Origin: Granulicella cerasi
GTDB taxonomy: Bacteria; Acidobacteriota; Terriglobia; Terriglobales; Acidobacteriaceae
NCBI RefSeq assembly: GCF_025685575.1
Contig: NZ_JAGSYD010000002.1
Span: 310,001-374,000, forward strand
Direction: 5' to 3'
Length of the DNA stretch: 64,000 nucleotides
Below the pieces are notes generated by a model. The model made no database searches. It had not been told where the DNA came from and saw only the letters and a program-made list of their open reading frames with translations. Positions within the stretch are counted from its first letter, which is position 1; the number at the start of each line of letters is the position of its first letter. This document shows positions 34,901-43,193 of this stretch, one piece after another. A program made the translations under genes and the position numbers.

Positions 34901-36334
34901 ATGTTGTCTCGCCGCCGCTTCCTCGTATCCGCAGCCGCCACCGCACCCGCTTTCGCGCTGCACGCGCAGGAGAAAGCCGCCGCCCCGCCCGCTCCTGCGG
35001 TTTGCGACGCCCCGAAGCTTCCCGAAGCGATCCTCGCCCTCACCGATCGCCGCAAGGACATCGTCCCCATCACAGGCTTTGAGCGCGACCAACGCACCGA
35101 CCTCGCTCGCGAGTTGATGAAGCAGTACAAGCTCGACGCCGTGCTCATCACCACCGGCCCCTCGCTGCGCTACTACACCGGAACGAACTGGGGACAGTCC
35201 GAACGCCTTTTCGCGTACGTGATCCCGCAGGCAGCCGCGCCCTTCATCATCTGCCCGTTCTTCGAGCGCGACCGTCTCGCCGAAGTGCTCCTCAACTTTC
35301 CCGAGCGCGAGTCCACCATCACCTACCTCTGGCAGGAGAATGAAGACCCGTTCATCATCCTGCGTCGCGCGCTCGCCGAAGCCAACGTCACCGCGGGCAC
35401 GCTCGGCATCGAGGAAATGGTGCCCTTCGGCATGGCGAACATGATCGCCAAGGCCGCACCGGCGCTCACCATCGCCAGCGCTACGCCCGTCACCGCCGGC
35501 CAGCGCTCGCTCAAGTCTCCCGCAGAGATCGCGCTCCTGCGCCTCGCCAACCAGATCACCTTCGACGTCTATAAGGCGGTCTATCTCTCCTGCGGTCCCG
35601 GCGACACGAATCACAAGGTCGAAGCCCTGATCGCCGAAGCGTACAAGCGCTGCGGCGTGCGTGGCGAGGCCTCCTGCAACGTCGGCGTCGCAACCGCTAC
35701 GCCGCACGGCTCGAGCAAGGAGCAACTCATCCACGAGCATGAGATGGTCGTGCTTGACGACGGCTGTACCGTCGAGGGCTACACCTCAGACATCACACGC
35801 AGTTTCGTCTACGGCACGCCGACCGACGACCAGCGCATGGTCTTCGAGATTGTGCACAACGCGCAGTCCGCCGCGCTGGCTGCCGCGCGTCCTGGCGTGG
35901 AGATGCGCGCCATCGACGCTGCGGCTCGCGCCGTCATCGACAAGTCTCCGTACGGTAGCGGCTACTCGCACTTCCAGCATCGTCTCGGTCACGGCATTGG
36001 CCTCGCCATGCATGAGTGGCCGTACCTGGTCGGCGGCAACGCGCAGAAGCTGATGCCAGGCATGTTCTTCTCCAACGAGCCGGGCATCTACCTGCCCAAC
36101 CAGTTCGGCATCCGCCTGGAAGATGACATGCTCATCACCGAAAACGGCGCCGAGCTGATGACATGGCAAAGCCCATCGCTGCTCGACCCCTTCGCCATTC
36201 CGGCCAAAGGCACGCAGCCGGCTCCGCCTCCGGCTGAAACCAAGCCTGAGGACAAACCTGCCGACAAACCTGCGGACGCGTCGGCTCCCGCATCCCCGGA
36301 AACAACGAAACCCGCTGACACCCCAAAGCCCTAG
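34901..36334 (+). CDS. Exported M24 family metallopeptidase (Xaa-Pro aminopeptidase-like)
   Basis: 477 residues. The N-terminus MLSRRRFLVSAAATAPAFALHAQ is a Tat-type signal with AxA cleavage. The creatinase-like N-domain is followed by the pita-bread catalytic domain with metal ligands in VVLDDGCTVEGYTSDITRSF, HRLGHGIGLAMHEWP, NEPGIYLP and RLEDDMLIT. The last ~40 residues are a Pro, Lys and Asp-rich tail (KPEDKPADKPADAS). It likely acts on peptides with Pro at position two in the periplasm. TACAAT lies six bases before ATG, with no ribosome site. Confidence 0.9.
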   Translation: MLSRRRFLVSAAATAPAFALHAQEKAAAPPAPAVCDAPKLPEAILALTDRRKDIVPITGFERDQRTDLARELMKQYKLDAVLITTGPSLRYYTGTNWGQSERLFAYVIPQAAAPFIICPFFERDRLAEVLLNFPERESTITYLWQENEDPFIILRRALAEANVTAGTLGIEEMVPFGMANMIAKAAPALTIASATPVTAGQRSLKSPAEIALLRLANQITFDVYKAVYLSCGPGDTNHKVEALIAEAYKRCGVRGEASCNVGVATATPHGSSKEQLIHEHEMVVLDDGCTVEGYTSDITRSFVYGTPTDDQRMVFEIVHNAQSAALAAARPGVEMRAIDAAARAVIDKSPYGSGYSHFQHRLGHGIGLAMHEWPYLVGGNAQKLMPGMFFSNEPGIYLPNQFGIRLEDDMLITENGAELMTWQSPSLLDPFAIPAKGTQPAPPPAETKPEDKPADKPADASAPASPETTKPADTPKP

Positions 36335-36383
36335 AGCTTTGCAGGTGTAGCGGGTTCATCTGGATCGTGTGAGCTAGCGGCAG

Positions 36384-36662
36384 CTAAGCGGCTGACTGCT
36401 CCGCGGTCTGCGGTTCTGCAGTAGGATCCTCTGCGCGGAAAGAACGCGGCAGGTCCTTTGCCTGGAACTCCACTCCGTCAGAAACCATCTGACGAGCGGT
36501 CTTCTCCAAGGTGCTGCGCTTGGTCACCATCTTCTTACGCTCTGCGGCCGAGCCTGCAGCGCTGTACTTGTCAAAGTGTGCCAGCTTACGGTCGTATAGG
36601 TCGATTTCCTCATGCAGCCACTTCAGTTGAAATGCTGCCGATACGGCTTGGGGTGTGCTCAT
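36384..36662 (-). CDS. Hypothetical protein, charged and helical
   Basis: 92 residues from ATG 36662, with AAGGAG seven bases upstream. It has no signal peptide or membrane segment. Residues 15-65 are rich in Lys, Glu, Arg and Leu (LKWLHEEIDLYDRKLAHFDKY, KKMVTKRSTLEKTARQMV), which suggests a helical hairpin or coiled coil. The tail EDPTAEPQTAEQSAA is acidic and disordered. I do not recognise the family. It lies downstream of cspA, beyond the cspA terminator. Confidence 0.65.
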   Translation of the reverse strand: MSTPQAVSAAFQLKWLHEEIDLYDRKLAHFDKYSAAGSAAERKKMVTKRSTLEKTARQMVSDGVEFQAKDLPRSFRAEDPTAEPQTAEQSAA

Positions 36663-36703
36663 TCCGTTGCTCCTTGGTAAGAGGGAAAGACCTGGATAAA
36701 GCA

Positions 36704-36730
36704 AAAGGGCGGCTTTGATCGCCGCCCTTT
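36704..36730 (-). terminator. Terminator of cspA
   Basis: 10-bp stem (36704-36713 with 36721-36730), loop of seven; on the minus strand it ends CCCTTTTGC. It lies 24 bases after the cspA stop. Confidence 0.85.
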
Positions 36731-36753
36731 CGTCAAACTGCTCGTTCCGCGAT

Positions 36754-36957
36754 TTAGAGACCGCGAACGTTCTCAGCCTGCAGGCCCTTCGGACCCGTCA
36801 CAACGCTGAACTCCACTGCCTGGCCTTCGGCCAGCGAGCGGAAGCCCTGCGTCTGAATCGCGGTGTGGTGAACGAATACGTCACCACCACCGTTTGCACG
36901 GCTGATGAAACCAAAACCCTTAGCGTCGTTGAACCACTTTACAGTGCCCTGCTCCAT
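36754..36957 (-). CDS. cspA: Cold-shock domain protein
   Basis: 67 residues from ATG 36957, preceded by AAAGGAAG. The sequence opens [20 protein letters not shown], with RNP1 (KGFGFI) and RNP2 (VFVHHTAI) motifs. It is the single-domain RNA chaperone type. The ~200-base gap to the divergent ffh gene holds a leader with a 9-bp hairpin just before the ribosome site, consistent with the long structured leaders known in csp genes. Confidence 0.96.
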   Translation of the reverse strand: MEQGTVKWFNDAKGFGFISRANGGGDVFVHHTAIQTQGFRSLAEGQAVEFSVVTGPKGLQAENVRGL

Positions 36958-36982
36958 AGTATTTCTTCCTTTTGAAACTAGA

Positions 36983-37022
36983 TGTACCGACGAACATTTG
37001 GAACAGATGGCGAGTCGGTACA
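36983..37022 (-). promoter_or_regulatory. Hairpin in the cspA leader
   Basis: Arms TGTACCGAC (36983-36991) and GTCGGTACA (37014-37022) pair perfectly over nine bases with a 22-base loop. The stem ends about 14 bases from the AAAGGAAG ribosome site. A role in temperature response would be inference. Confidence 0.5.
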
Positions 37023-37158
37023 GCAGGAACACGCAAAAAGACCAGACCGATCGTTCGATCCTCTACAGCATAGCAGCCTCGTACCCCTTTTTTGCAAACT
37101 TCCGTGCACACTCCGCTTCCACAGCATCGAATCCATATCCCTGTAAACTGAAAACGCC

Positions 37159-38553
<1,395 letters not shown>

Positions 38554-38611
38554 TAGTTCCTATATCCATGTAGAATTGCCCGTATCTTACGGATTCACGT
38601 TGGGGTTATCC

Positions 38612-39280
38612 ATGGCAAATATTCGTATCTCCGTTAATGGACTTGCCGAATTCATGAAGGCTGGAGCGTCGCGTCAGCGTGCGATGCTTAGGAACTATAA
38701 GTTCCAGTTCGATGCGAACGGCCATAAGCGGCCACAGATCGTCCGATATAGTGAGGCTCGTGCAGCCATAAAGAAATTTCACGAATCAGGCAACGATATG
38801 GGGCTTTTAATCAGCGCCGCAGTAAAGCTCCAGAAGAAGGAAGCAGCAGAGCCGGACAGGGATAGCTCAAGGCTACGGGATAATATTCGCGCAATTGAGT
38901 CATATGCTACTCACTTCGGCAATTCAAAATTTCAGATCATTGATAGCCCTAAACCTGTGTATACACATGGGACTGTTGACGTGACGGCGACGCCGGATCT
39001 CTATGTCGACGACCAGGGAACACCCAAGATCGTCAAGTTGCATTTCAGCCGAACCGAGCCAGATCAAGATCACATTAATATCGTGCTCAAAGTGATGCAT
39101 GAGGCGGTTACCTCATGCGGCATCAACGTACATCCACGTGATGTTATTTATCTTGATATCGCACGCAATCGCCACTACACCGGCGCTAAGCTCAATAAGA
39201 GGCTCAAATCAGATATCGATGCGGCATGTGACACTATTGCCGATATCTGGCCAAAGATTACCCAAACTACAGGAAATTAA
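38612..39280 (+). CDS. Hypothetical protein, possible PD-(D/E)XK-like domain
   Basis: 222 residues from ATG 38612. I do not recognise a named family. The N-terminal third is basic (SRQRAMLRNYKFQFDANGHKR). The middle and end read TATPDLYVDDQGTPKIVKLHFS, then two helices and DVIYLDIARNRHYTGAKLN, ending in DAACDTIADIWPKI. A Pro-Asp followed ~11 residues later by a Lys in a strand resembles the core of RecB/PD-(D/E)XK nucleases, but the Glu before Lys is missing (IVK), so activity is doubtful. Base composition is clearly lower in GC than ffh, suggesting acquired DNA. It converges on the TIR-like gene; the two stop codons share TTAA. Confidence 0.6.
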   Translation: MANIRISVNGLAEFMKAGASRQRAMLRNYKFQFDANGHKRPQIVRYSEARAAIKKFHESGNDMGLLISAAVKLQKKEAAEPDRDSSRLRDNIRAIESYATHFGNSKFQIIDSPKPVYTHGTVDVTATPDLYVDDQGTPKIVKLHFSRTEPDQDHINIVLKVMHEAVTSCGINVHPRDVIYLDIARNRHYTGAKLNKRLKSDIDAACDTIADIWPKITQTTGN

Positions 39281-40044
39281 TCAGACTCTCCAGAGAGCTG
39301 GATCGCATCGGTATCGAAAAGTTTTCTCCTATTCTTCTCAATGGAGTTCGCTAGCTTCTCGTCCAATTCTGCGAGATTGGAGAAGAAAAGCACATTCTGA
39401 TGAATGTCGAAATGGATTTTCGTCGCCGTCCCCGGATGCAGCACACTCTGCTTGCTGGCGATATAGACGATAGGCTTTCCTATCCCTTCCGCATAACCAA
39501 CTTCAAAATAGCAAGATGGGCGCTCATCGGTCATATCGGCAACGATAAAAATTGCCCCTCGAATTTCTTTCTTAATGCGTCCAACTAAGTCTTCGATGGC
39601 ATGCTCTTTATCAATACGAATGGCAACCCCGCCAGCATCGGAAATCACGCGCTCGATGGTTTCAAAGCGCTCATCATACTCGCGATGCACACGCTGTTGG
39701 TCCTGATCCCCCATCTTGTCCCCTTGAATTGGGGTTACAACAAAGACGCGGGGCTTCTTAACCGCGAGAATGTCATTTGCTCGATTCTCGAAGCGGCTGA
39801 AGATATTTCTTTTTCTTTTGATATGCTCGGCCAGAGTCGATTGACGCTTATCCCAAACGGAACTGGTTTCGTAGATACGCAGTTCGAGCACTTGATAACT
39901 TCGGCGTTCGGATCCCCACTTTGCGGTGATAACGCCGCTGTTTACGAATGGGATGACAACATCCGTTAGTATCTGACTTTCCGTCTTATTAGGGATCGTC
40001 TTTTGACGATTTCCAGAGAGAACAGCAATCGCATGAAAACTCAA
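39277..40044 (-). CDS. TIR/nucleoside-2-deoxyribosyltransferase-like domain protein
   Basis: 255 residues from TTG 40044, which has GAGG seven bases upstream. Residues 1-95 form an N-terminal domain of unknown type (QVLELRIYETSSVWDKRQST). Residues about 97-215 look like a Rossmann-type NDT/TIR-like fold: PRVFVVTPI, a helix ERFETIERVISDAGG, the strand AIFIVADMTDERPSCYFEVG and GKPIVYIAS. Glu181 in CYFEVGYAEG is at the catalytic Glu position of these enzymes. Related domains cleave N-glycosidic bonds of nucleotides or NAD and often occur in phage-defence systems. Low GC, accessory setting. Fold assignment is by pattern only. Confidence 0.65.
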   Translation of the reverse strand: MSFHAIAVLSGNRQKTIPNKTESQILTDVVIPFVNSGVITAKWGSERRSYQVLELRIYETSSVWDKRQSTLAEHIKRKRNIFSRFENRANDILAVKKPRVFVVTPIQGDKMGDQDQQRVHREYDERFETIERVISDAGGVAIRIDKEHAIEDLVGRIKKEIRGAIFIVADMTDERPSCYFEVGYAEGIGKPIVYIASKQSVLHPGTATKIHFDIHQNVLFFSNLAELDEKLANSIEKNRRKLFDTDAIQLSGESD

Positions 40045-40429
40045 TCCGCGACCTCAAGAGTGGAATACCATTATTGTAATCTTAGAGGTTGGCGATATGC
40101 ACTCCTCCGACTCACAGTGACGCGTTGCTCCATGGCGGGTAGCCCACCTGTCGTCTAAGCAAGAATTTGGGTGCCCCATCCGTACACGCTGCTGCGGACG
40201 CGTGGGAGACCACAACCGCCAGCCCCGCCACGAACCTTCATCCCACCAAATGCCCCATGAGCCAAGAACGGTAGGGCACGGCTTGAGCCGCGCCACCAAC
40301 CACCCGCGCTGGAGCGCCTCCGCTCTGCCGAAGGCCGTCGTGAAGCGCCCTAGCGCGCAACGACCGAATTGCTTTCTTTCGCCAGCCACGAAGCTGCTAT
40401 CCTACGGCAAAATCGGAGTCAACCAGAGC
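40045..40429. other. Intergenic region, 385 bases, with mosaic repeat
   Basis: No gene is evident. The left part should contain the promoter of the TIR-like gene (minus strand). The middle, from about 40155, has GGGTGCCCCATCC and hairpin segments typical of dispersed repeats, and 40275-40377 is the left copy of a repeat found again at 41003-41095. Confidence 0.6.
40275..40377 (+). repeat. Left copy of ~100-bp dispersed repeat
   Basis: Starts with an imperfect hairpin around CACGGCTTGAGCCG. 57 bases on comes AGGCCGTCGTGAAGC (40332-40346), then GCGCAACGACC (40355-40365) and AATTGC. The same order and near-identical spacing recur at 41003-41095 in the same orientation. Confidence 0.75.
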
Positions 40430-40909
40430 ATGTCAGAGCCTTCGCCGCCAAACACTATTTTGGTGAACACGTCCTATCAAGTCGCCGTAGACACCTGGAA
40501 ATTTCAGGTTGAGCAATACTGGACGCGATCAAGCTACTACGTCGTATTCGAACTCGCCTTGGCCGCAGGAATATGGAAGGTCTTCGACGAAAAGCATTGG
40601 TTTACTTCAGGATTTCTCTCAGTCGGAGCAATTCTGTTTACCGTCCTTTGGGTTTTGAACAATGAGCGCTTGAACGAGTACATCAGCTATTACTGGAAAC
40701 GCCTCAAAGACGTCGAGAATGATTTAAAAATCCCACGCGAATACCAAATATTCCATCGCATCCATGATGCGGATGGTCTTGGCAAAAGGCGATACGACGG
40801 TAGCTACCGAACCTACGGCCGCATGCTTCCTCGAATCTTTTTTATTGGCTGGCTTTACATGGCCGTTTGGTCATTTCAGCTCGCGTTCCATCACTGTCCC
40901 TGCAAATAG
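40430..40909 (+). CDS. Small membrane protein of unknown function
   Basis: 159 residues from ATG 40430; a GGAG lies 11 bases upstream, which is a long spacing, and an in-frame extension to 40202 covers repeat DNA. Two hydrophobic segments lie near residues 32-44 and 55-72 (SGFLSVGAILFTVLWVL) and one at the C-terminus (MLPRIFFIGWLYMAVWSFQLAF). Between them is a charged helix (NERLNEYISYYWKRLKDVENDL). The family is not recognised. Lower GC than its surroundings, and bracketed by direct repeats, so it looks acquired. It diverges from the TIR-like gene across 385 bases. Confidence 0.65.
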   Translation: MSEPSPPNTILVNTSYQVAVDTWKFQVEQYWTRSSYYVVFELALAAGIWKVFDEKHWFTSGFLSVGAILFTVLWVLNNERLNEYISYYWKRLKDVENDLKIPREYQIFHRIHDADGLGKRRYDGSYRTYGRMLPRIFFIGWLYMAVWSFQLAFHHCPCK

Positions 40910-41002
40910 TGAAATAGGAACAACTGAGGCGGGTGCTGGAAGCCGGAGGACAACACCTCACCTCATCCCTCCCCAAATCCCACACAAAACAAAAACGAAG
41001 GG

Positions 41003-41095
41003 TCACGGCTTCAGCCGTGACATCCACCCACCGCACAAAACCCTTCCTTGCTGCCGCAGGCCGTCGTGAAGCAAAGCGCAACGACCAAATTGCCT
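41003..41095 (+). repeat. Right copy of ~100-bp dispersed repeat
   Basis: Begins with a perfect 8-bp hairpin TCACGGCT-TC-AGCCGTGA (41003-41020). AGGCCGTCGTGAAGC follows at 41058-41072 and GCGCAACGACC at 41076-41086, as in the left copy. The 264-base gap to the next gene holds nothing else I can name. Confidence 0.75.
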
Positions 41096-41173
41096 TCCTC
41101 CACCCAGCCACCAATCTCCACCAGAACATTCGACTCTTAATCGACAGGCCCTACACCTGCGATACCCTTCCCC

Positions 41174-41539
41174 ATGGGTCTGGACAGTGTCGAAATCGCA
41201 CTCCGCTGCGAAGGGTTCTTCGGAGTCACCCTCGCCGACGAAGACCTCGCGCAAACCAGCACGGTGCGGGAGCTTTACGAACTGATCTGCCGCACGCTCT
41301 CGCTCACGCCCGAGCAAAACCTCGTGCCGCCCAAGCATCTCCCCACCATCAGCGAGCGCGGGAAGGGCTTCCTCTTCCTCCACACCCGCAAGCCGCTCCC
41401 ACCACCCGCAGAACTCCTGCCATGGACGCCCCAAACCGTCTGGATCGGCCTCGTCGCCATCTTCGTCGATCAACAGAACCTGCCTCTGGATGAGATCCTT
41501 CCAGACGCACACATGGCACACGACCTCGGCATCGACTGA
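41174..41539 (+). CDS. Acyl-carrier-protein-like protein lacking helix I
   Basis: 121 residues. The N-terminus MGLDSVEIALRCEGFFGVTLADEDL matches helix II of acyl carrier proteins, with Ser5 in DSVE at the phosphopantetheine position; VRELYELICRTL matches the later helices. The ~35 residues that normally precede the Ser are absent and no upstream in-frame start exists. Residues 50-121 form an extra part with TPQTVWIGLVAIFVDQQNLPLDEI, which itself resembles an ACP helix I region and ends DLGID. No ribosome site is visible. If Ser5 is modified it would carry acyl groups; the partner enzymes are not adjacent. Confidence 0.65.
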   Translation: MGLDSVEIALRCEGFFGVTLADEDLAQTSTVRELYELICRTLSLTPEQNLVPPKHLPTISERGKGFLFLHTRKPLPPPAELLPWTPQTVWIGLVAIFVDQQNLPLDEILPDAHMAHDLGID

Positions 41540-41546
41540 AACACAA

Positions 41547-41577
41547 AAGGCCGCCACCGATTCCGGCAGCGGCCCTT
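41547..41577. terminator. Hairpin terminator between ACP-like gene and barrel gene
   Basis: GGCCGC pairs with GCGGCC across a longer loop, flanked by AAAA on the left and CTT on the right. Position between two convergent genes supports a terminator, though the stem is imperfect. Confidence 0.55.
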
Positions 41578-41589
41578 GCGTGGGTCGGG

Positions 41590-42201
41590 TTACCGCTTGT
41601 GGCGGCCGCCGAAGGTGTAGAAGAGCGTGCCGGTCAGGGTGATTTCGTTGCGGCCGTTGCCCGCGAAGACGTCGTACTGCTGCGCCGAGTGCGAAAGCTG
41701 CTGGCGCTCGTAGCGGACCTCCGGGCGGATGCCGAAGCCTGCAGGCAGGTACGCGTTCACGCCGAGACCCGCACCCAGGTAGCCGCCCGACAAGGTCTGC
41801 GAGACCGTCGTGGTGCCGTCCGTGGCCTTGCCCTTCAGCTTCAGGCCGCCGCCCACCACCGAAACATAGGGCATCATCGCCTTCGCCGAGAACAGGCCGA
41901 AACGTGCAACGCCGCCGTAGTTGTGCAGGTCCACGCTGGCCGTGACGCCGCTTTCCGTCTGCGAGTGCAGCGGGGTCAGGGTGTATTCAAAACCCACGGA
42001 GATCTTGCGCACGATGTTGTACGACGCCGACACGTCGAAGGTGCCGTGGTTCTTGTAGCCCTCTTCGCCCTGACGGCCGGTATCGAGGTAGGAGTATCCG
42101 CCACCGACGGCGACTTCCGCCGTACGAGCCTGTGCAAAGGCCGTGAGGCCAGAAAAAACAAACAAGGATGCTGCGACTGCTATGAGTTTGAAGCTCTTCA
42201 C
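41590..42201 (-). CDS. Outer-membrane beta-barrel protein
   Basis: 203 residues from GTG 42201; the longer frame to 42285 lacks a signal at its start. KSFKLIAVAASLFVFSGLTAFAQA is a Sec signal peptide. The mature part alternates hydrophobic and polar residues as in 8-stranded barrels (EVAVGGGYSYLD, KISVGFEYTLTP, GYLGAGLGVNAYLPAGFGIRPEVRYERQQL) and ends in a hydrophobic strand (NEITLTGTLFYTFGG). It resembles OmpA/OmpW-type small porin-like proteins. A promoter with a long leader lies upstream. Confidence 0.82.
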   Translation of the reverse strand: MKSFKLIAVAASLFVFSGLTAFAQARTAEVAVGGGYSYLDTGRQGEEGYKNHGTFDVSASYNIVRKISVGFEYTLTPLHSQTESGVTASVDLHNYGGVARFGLFSAKAMMPYVSVVGGGLKLKGKATDGTTTVSQTLSGGYLGAGLGVNAYLPAGFGIRPEVRYERQQLSHSAQQYDVFAGNGRNEITLTGTLFYTFGGRHKR

Positions 42202-42351
42202 TCTGTAGGTACTTTCTTGAATTGCAGGATGCCTGCCCTGAGGTGCAGGAGCGTCTTCCGCGTACGCAGACAGGCGTAGCCTCAAACCCGCAGCTTGACT
42301 GCGAGAGATCGTTCAGGGCCCGTCATCGAATCGCTTGGAAACGTTCCCACT

Positions 42352-42380
42352 ATTACACCTGTAGGACAGGCGCGGGTCAA
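42352..42380 (-). promoter_or_regulatory. Sigma70-like promoter of the barrel gene
   Basis: On the minus strand TTGACC (42375-42380), 17-base spacer, TGTAAT (42352-42357). The spacer contains an inverted repeat CCTGT-N3-ACAGG (42358-42370), a possible operator. It predicts a ~145-base leader before GTG 42201. Confidence 0.5.
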
Positions 42381-42402
42381 GCAAGACATCCAAAAGAGAG
42401 TT

Positions 42403-42474
42403 CCCCCCGTGCAGAGTCGATCCAGACTTATCTCCTCATTTGGAGGAGACGTTTGGACTCAAAAGCACGGGGGG
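42403..42474 (-). terminator. Long GC-rich stem-loop after the lectin gene
   Basis: CCCCCCGTGC (42403-42412) pairs perfectly with GCACGGGGGG (42465-42474). Inside, GAG/CTC, TCCAGAC/GTTTGGA (one wobble) and CTCCTC/GAGGAG (42432-42437 with 42443-42448) continue the stem to a five-base loop. It lies 24 bases after the lectin stop and may terminate it, but it has no T-run and is unusually long. Confidence 0.6.
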
Positions 42475-42497
42475 GGCTAACTCGACTTCGAAATTGC

Positions 42498-43022
42498 CTA
42501 ACGCCAGTTCACCGGGCCGTGACGACGCTCGGTCTGGCTGGACCAGTAGACCTGTCCGCGCGAGTAGACGACGAGGTTGCCGTCATCCTGCAGGATGAAC
42601 ACCTGCCCATGACGCATCTGCGGTCCGGTGATGCCTGTGTTCCAGATCGGGCGACCGTTGCGCATGTAAAGCACGACGTTGCCGTCATCCTGCATGGTGA
42701 GGCGGAACGCCGGCGAACCAGCCGTGCCCATGTCCCACATCACACGACCGCTGCGCATGTGCTTCAGCACCACGTTGCCGTCGCCCTGGAAGTCCAGACG
42801 ATACATGCCGTTGGTGGAGACGAGCGACTGCCCGCGGTAGAGGCTCTGGTTCACGCGCAGCGTGTTGCCACCCTGTCCCGGCGGCGGTGGCGGAGGGCCT
42901 TGCGGAGGACCGTACTGCCCACCCGGGGGAGGGCCGTAGCCCTGGGCCTGCATCTTCACTGCGGAAACACCGCTGGCCAGCACGAGCGCCAACGCTAATC
43001 CTGTAACTGTTCGTCCACGCAT
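42498..43022 (-). CDS. Exported B-type (mannose-binding bulb) lectin domain protein
   Basis: 174 residues from ATG 43022 with GAGG six bases upstream. A signal peptide (VTGLALALVLASGVSAVKMQAQ) and a Gly-Pro-rich linker (residues about 26-52) precede a B_lectin domain. Three copies of the mannose-site pattern QxDxNxVxY are seen: LDFQGDGNVVL (last position changed), MQDDGNVVLYMRNGRPIWNT and LQDDGNLVVYSRGQVYWSS. The protein is expected outside the inner membrane and may bind mannose-type glycans; several glycosyltransferases lie 5-9 kb away, but a link is speculative. Confidence 0.87.
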   Translation of the reverse strand: MRGRTVTGLALALVLASGVSAVKMQAQGYGPPPGGQYGPPQGPPPPPPGQGGNTLRVNQSLYRGQSLVSTNGMYRLDFQGDGNVVLKHMRSGRVMWDMGTAGSPAFRLTMQDDGNVVLYMRNGRPIWNTGITGPQMRHGQVFILQDDGNLVVYSRGQVYWSSQTERRHGPVNWR

Positions 43023-43193
43023 ATCGAACCTCGTCTCCTGCGATACCTCGCACCTGCTGTAGGAATCGCCCCACACTATCAACGTTGTCTGCGCGAAGCA
43101 ATGAAAATTCAGAGCTTCGCACCACAACGTGAAGTGCTGCGAGGAATTGACCCGAAGCAGAGTGAGATGTTTCGTGGAAAACGTAGGGCGCGG

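Noticed and set aside
34025-35740. 571-codon minus-strand frame opposite the SDR and M24 genes
   Set aside because: Spans two well-supported genes and their gap; composition of a shadow frame.
40155-41095. CRISPR array or insertion sequence at the 40-41 kb repeats
   Set aside because: Only two diverged copies about 0.7 kb apart, no regular spacers, no transposase and no terminal inverted repeats.
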